Shown in pieces: positions 34,020 through 35,859 of a DNA stretch of 35,859 nt. Numbering within the stretch: the stretch's first letter is position 1; every line of letters starts with the position of its first letter. Below the pieces are notes generated by a model, which did not search any database, was not told the origin of the DNA, and saw only the letters and a program-made list of their open reading frames with translations. The translations under genes were made by a program, and so were the position numbers. Source of the DNA: UBA11650 sp963997925 (lineage in GTDB: Bacteria > Chloroflexota > Dehalococcoidia > Lucifugimonadales > UBA3495); assembly GCA_963997925.1 (NCBI GenBank), contig CAXEOX010000020.1:1-35859 (forward strand). The letters are read 5' to 3'.

Positions 34020-35684
34020 TTGACCCCCTCTGACGATTCGGAGCAGTTGCGTAGTCACGTAGTCCAATGGCGCGACAAGAATGCGGGCGCGGAGCACCGC
34101 CGTCCTGACTACAAGACTCCTTCTCAGATCCCGGTGAACCAGGTGTATACGCCGGAAGATTTACAGGATTCCGACTATCTACGAGATCTCGGCATGCCGG
34201 GGGAATATCCCTACTTGAGGGGAGTTCACCCCACGGGATACCGGGGACGTTTGTGGACGATGCGTATGTTCGCCGGGTTCGGCCTGGCCGAAGAGACCAA
34301 CGAGCGCTTCAAGATTCTGCTGGGCAATGGCGAGACTGGCCTGAGCGTAGCCTTCGACATGCCCACCCTTTACGGCTATGACACTGACGACCCCAGAGCG
34401 GCCGGCGAGTTCGGCACCTGCGGTGTGGCTATCTCTACCATGGCCGACATGGAGATTCTGTTCGACGGCATCAATCTGGAAGATGTCACCACTTCCATGA
34501 CCATCAATAGCCCGGCGGCCATCATATGGGCCATGTTCATCGCAGTAGCTGAGAAGCAAGGGGCCGATTTAACAAAGGTCGGCGGTACCTTACAGAACGA
34601 CATCCTCAAGGAGTACATCGCCCAGAACGAGTACATCTTCCCGCCGGCGCCGTCCATGCGCCTAGTGGTGGATACCGTGGAGTTCGCGACCAAGCACATG
34701 CCTCGCTGGAATCCCATCAGCATCAGCGGCTACCATATTCGCGAGGCCGGGTCTAACGCAGTGCAGGAGTTGGCATTCACCCTGGCGGACGGGTTTGAGT
34801 ACGTGCGCCACTGCGTCGCCCGTGGACTGGACATCGACGACTTCGTTCCCAGGCTCAGCTTCTTCTTCAACGTGCATAACAATTTCTTCGAAGAGATTGC
34901 CAAGTTCCGGGCAGCCCGGCGTATCTGGGCCAGGGAGATGAAAGAGACCTTCAAGGCGGAGAATCCCCGGTCGACATGGCTGCGGTTCCATGCCCAAACG
35001 TCGGGAGCCAGCCTGACTGCCCAGCAACCGGAGAACAATGTTGCTAGGGTGTCCCTGCAGGCCCTGGCGGCGGTCCTGGGCGGTTGCCAGTCGCTGCACA
35101 CCAACGGTAAAGACGAAGCCTGGGCTCTGCCGTCCGAGGACGCCGCCCTTCTGGCACTGCGCACCCAGCAAATCATCGCCCACGAGACCGGTGTTACCGA
35201 TACCGTAGACCCTCTGGGCGGCAGTTACTTCGTCGAGTCTATGACCAATCAGATCGAGGCGGCGGCTTATGAATACTTCCGCCGTATCGACGACGTGGGC
35301 GGGGTTATGACCGCCCTTGAGACAGGCTTCCTGCAACGGGAGATTGCCGACGCGTCGTATCTCTACCAGATGGAAGAGGACCGCAAAGAACGAATCACCG
35401 TGGGGGTCAACGAGCATTGCACCGATGACGCTCTGGAGATACCCCTGCTCCGGGTCGACCGTGAGGGCGAGAAGCGCCAAGTGGACCGGCTGAACGAGAT
35501 TCGGCGGGCCCGGGACAACCAAGACGTGGCGGAGAAACTACTGGCCTTGGAGCAGGCCGCTAAGGGTACGGATAATCTGATGCCCCTCATGATCGAAGCG
35601 GCCAAGGCCTACGCAACTGTAGGGGAGATGATGGACGTGCTGCGGGGCGTCTTCGGTGAGTACCAACCCTCTTGGGGCTTCTAG
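34020..35684 (+). CDS. B12-dependent acyl-CoA mutase large subunit (isobutyryl-CoA mutase-like)
   Basis: 554-aa substrate-binding subunit of a coenzyme-B12 carbon-skeleton mutase. It lacks the C-terminal B12 domain (no DxHxxG), which must come from a separate small subunit not in this window. HPTGYRGRLWTMRMFAGFG (70-88), GLSVAFDMPTLYGYD, ISGYHIREAG with Y238 and H239, and TAQQPENN are family landmarks. At the two positions that fix substrate choice it has F84 (methylmalonyl-CoA mutase has Tyr89) and Q202 (instead of Arg207), the pair found in isobutyryl-CoA mutase. It therefore probably does not bind a free carboxylate substrate. The start is TTG 34020, chosen because GGAGGT lies 6-7 bases upstream and the promoter overlaps the upstream frame. 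MCM annotation is common for such proteins. Confidence 0.88.
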   Translation: MTPSDDSEQLRSHVVQWRDKNAGAEHRRPDYKTPSQIPVNQVYTPEDLQDSDYLRDLGMPGEYPYLRGVHPTGYRGRLWTMRMFAGFGLAEETNERFKILLGNGETGLSVAFDMPTLYGYDTDDPRAAGEFGTCGVAISTMADMEILFDGINLEDVTTSMTINSPAAIIWAMFIAVAEKQGADLTKVGGTLQNDILKEYIAQNEYIFPPAPSMRLVVDTVEFATKHMPRWNPISISGYHIREAGSNAVQELAFTLADGFEYVRHCVARGLDIDDFVPRLSFFFNVHNNFFEEIAKFRAARRIWAREMKETFKAENPRSTWLRFHAQTSGASLTAQQPENNVARVSLQALAAVLGGCQSLHTNGKDEAWALPSEDAALLALRTQQIIAHETGVTDTVDPLGGSYFVESMTNQIEAAAYEYFRRIDDVGGVMTALETGFLQREIADASYLYQMEEDRKERITVGVNEHCTDDALEIPLLRVDREGEKRQVDRLNEIRRARDNQDVAEKLLALEQAAKGTDNLMPLMIEAAKAYATVGEMMDVLRGVFGEYQPSWGF

Positions 35685-35859
35685 CGCCCAGGCTCGGTTA
35701 AATCGTCCCATCGATCGGCCCCGAGCTTTGCCTCAAAAGTTTCTCCGATATAGTCACCCTGAGCGTAGCGAAGGGTCTGCGGTTGCGGGTTCACGTTCCG
35801 GTGGCCGCCCAAGAACCCAGAATGAAAGTTTTGGGCAAGCACAGCACTAAGGTGTTCTA
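35685..35859. other. Downstream flank of the mutase, no gene seen
   Basis: Apart from the dispersed repeat, this end of the window shows no ribosome site, hairpin with T tract or recognisable protein. The B12-binding small subunit of the mutase does not start within these 175 bases. Confidence 0.6.
35753..35779. repeat. CCCTGAGCGTAGCGAAGGG-type dispersed repeat
   Basis: The segment around 35756-35776 reads ACCCTGAGCGTAGCGAAGGGT. Its ends pair (ACCCT with AGGGT) around a GCG-TA-GCG core. Translated in one frame it gives HPERSEGS, a peptide often seen in spurious predicted proteins because this DNA repeat is so widespread. The small frame at 35656-35850 is therefore not counted as a gene. Confidence 0.7.

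Noticed and set aside
34662..35522. 286-aa minus-strand frame across the acyl-CoA mutase
   Set aside because: Shadow of a well-supported gene on the other strand.
35656..35850. 64-aa frame containing HPERSEGS
   Set aside because: It is the translation of a dispersed DNA repeat and overlaps the mutase end.

Overview
The window looks like a chromosomal piece of an uncultured Chloroflexota bacterium, most likely of the SAR202/Dehalococcoidia side. This placement is inferred from family recognition and was not computed. Supporting signs are a lipoprotein with a KEVEV-type repeat spacer after its lipobox, a DUF503 gene divergent from rex, a BtpA-like protein, a UGSC-type selenoprotein, single FAH, LLM-flavin, D-2-hydroxyacid dehydrogenase and acyl-CoA mutase genes, and several small dispersed palindromic repeats. 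Start codons are mixed (ATG, GTG, TTG and one apparent ATA). No rRNA, tRNA, CRISPR array, insertion sequence or phage gene was seen.

Layout. 1-5000: a palindromic repeat, a 3-hydroxyisobutyrate dehydrogenase-like enzyme, a BtpA-family protein on the minus strand, and uvrA. 5000-7100: a metallo-beta-lactamase-fold hydrolase and an M16 zinc peptidase. 7168-8793: a two-gene operon whose second gene has an in-frame UGA at a UGSC redox motif, with a bacterial SECIS-like hairpin directly behind it; its partner gene carries a frameshift in a G5 run. 8900-16200: an accessory/catabolic stretch with an MDMPI/DinB-like protein, an FAH-family enzyme divergent from an LLM flavin oxidoreductase, a membrane FadF/HdrD-like Fe-S oxidoreductase followed by a small zinc-ribbon protein and a D-2-hydroxyacid dehydrogenase, and a membrane-anchored alpha/beta hydrolase. 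16250-17810: a small hypothetical protein, DUF503 and the redox repressor Rex.

17848-24997 (minus strand) is a complete F1Fo ATP synthase operon in canonical order (atpI/Z-B-E-F-H-A-G-D-C), read from a strong sigma70-type promoter and convergent with rex. 25192-28535 holds a bifunctional nuclease divergent from a LonB-like AAA protease. 28683-30262 (minus strand) is rsmD-coaD-coiled-coil protein, closed by a clear intrinsic terminator. 30684-31428 is a decayed amino-acid ABC transporter in which the start of the binding-protein gene is fused to the end of the ATPase gene. 31638-33820 is ribF-tyrS, followed by a nested inverted-repeat element and a B12-dependent acyl-CoA mutase large subunit whose two substrate-specificity residues (F84, Q202) resemble isobutyryl-CoA mutase rather than methylmalonyl-CoA mutase.

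The most interesting items are the UGSC selenoprotein operon with its frameshifted partner, the deletion-fused ABC transporter remnant, the gene that appears to start with ATA behind a perfect Shine-Dalgarno, the mutase specificity signature, and four different small repeat families in one window.
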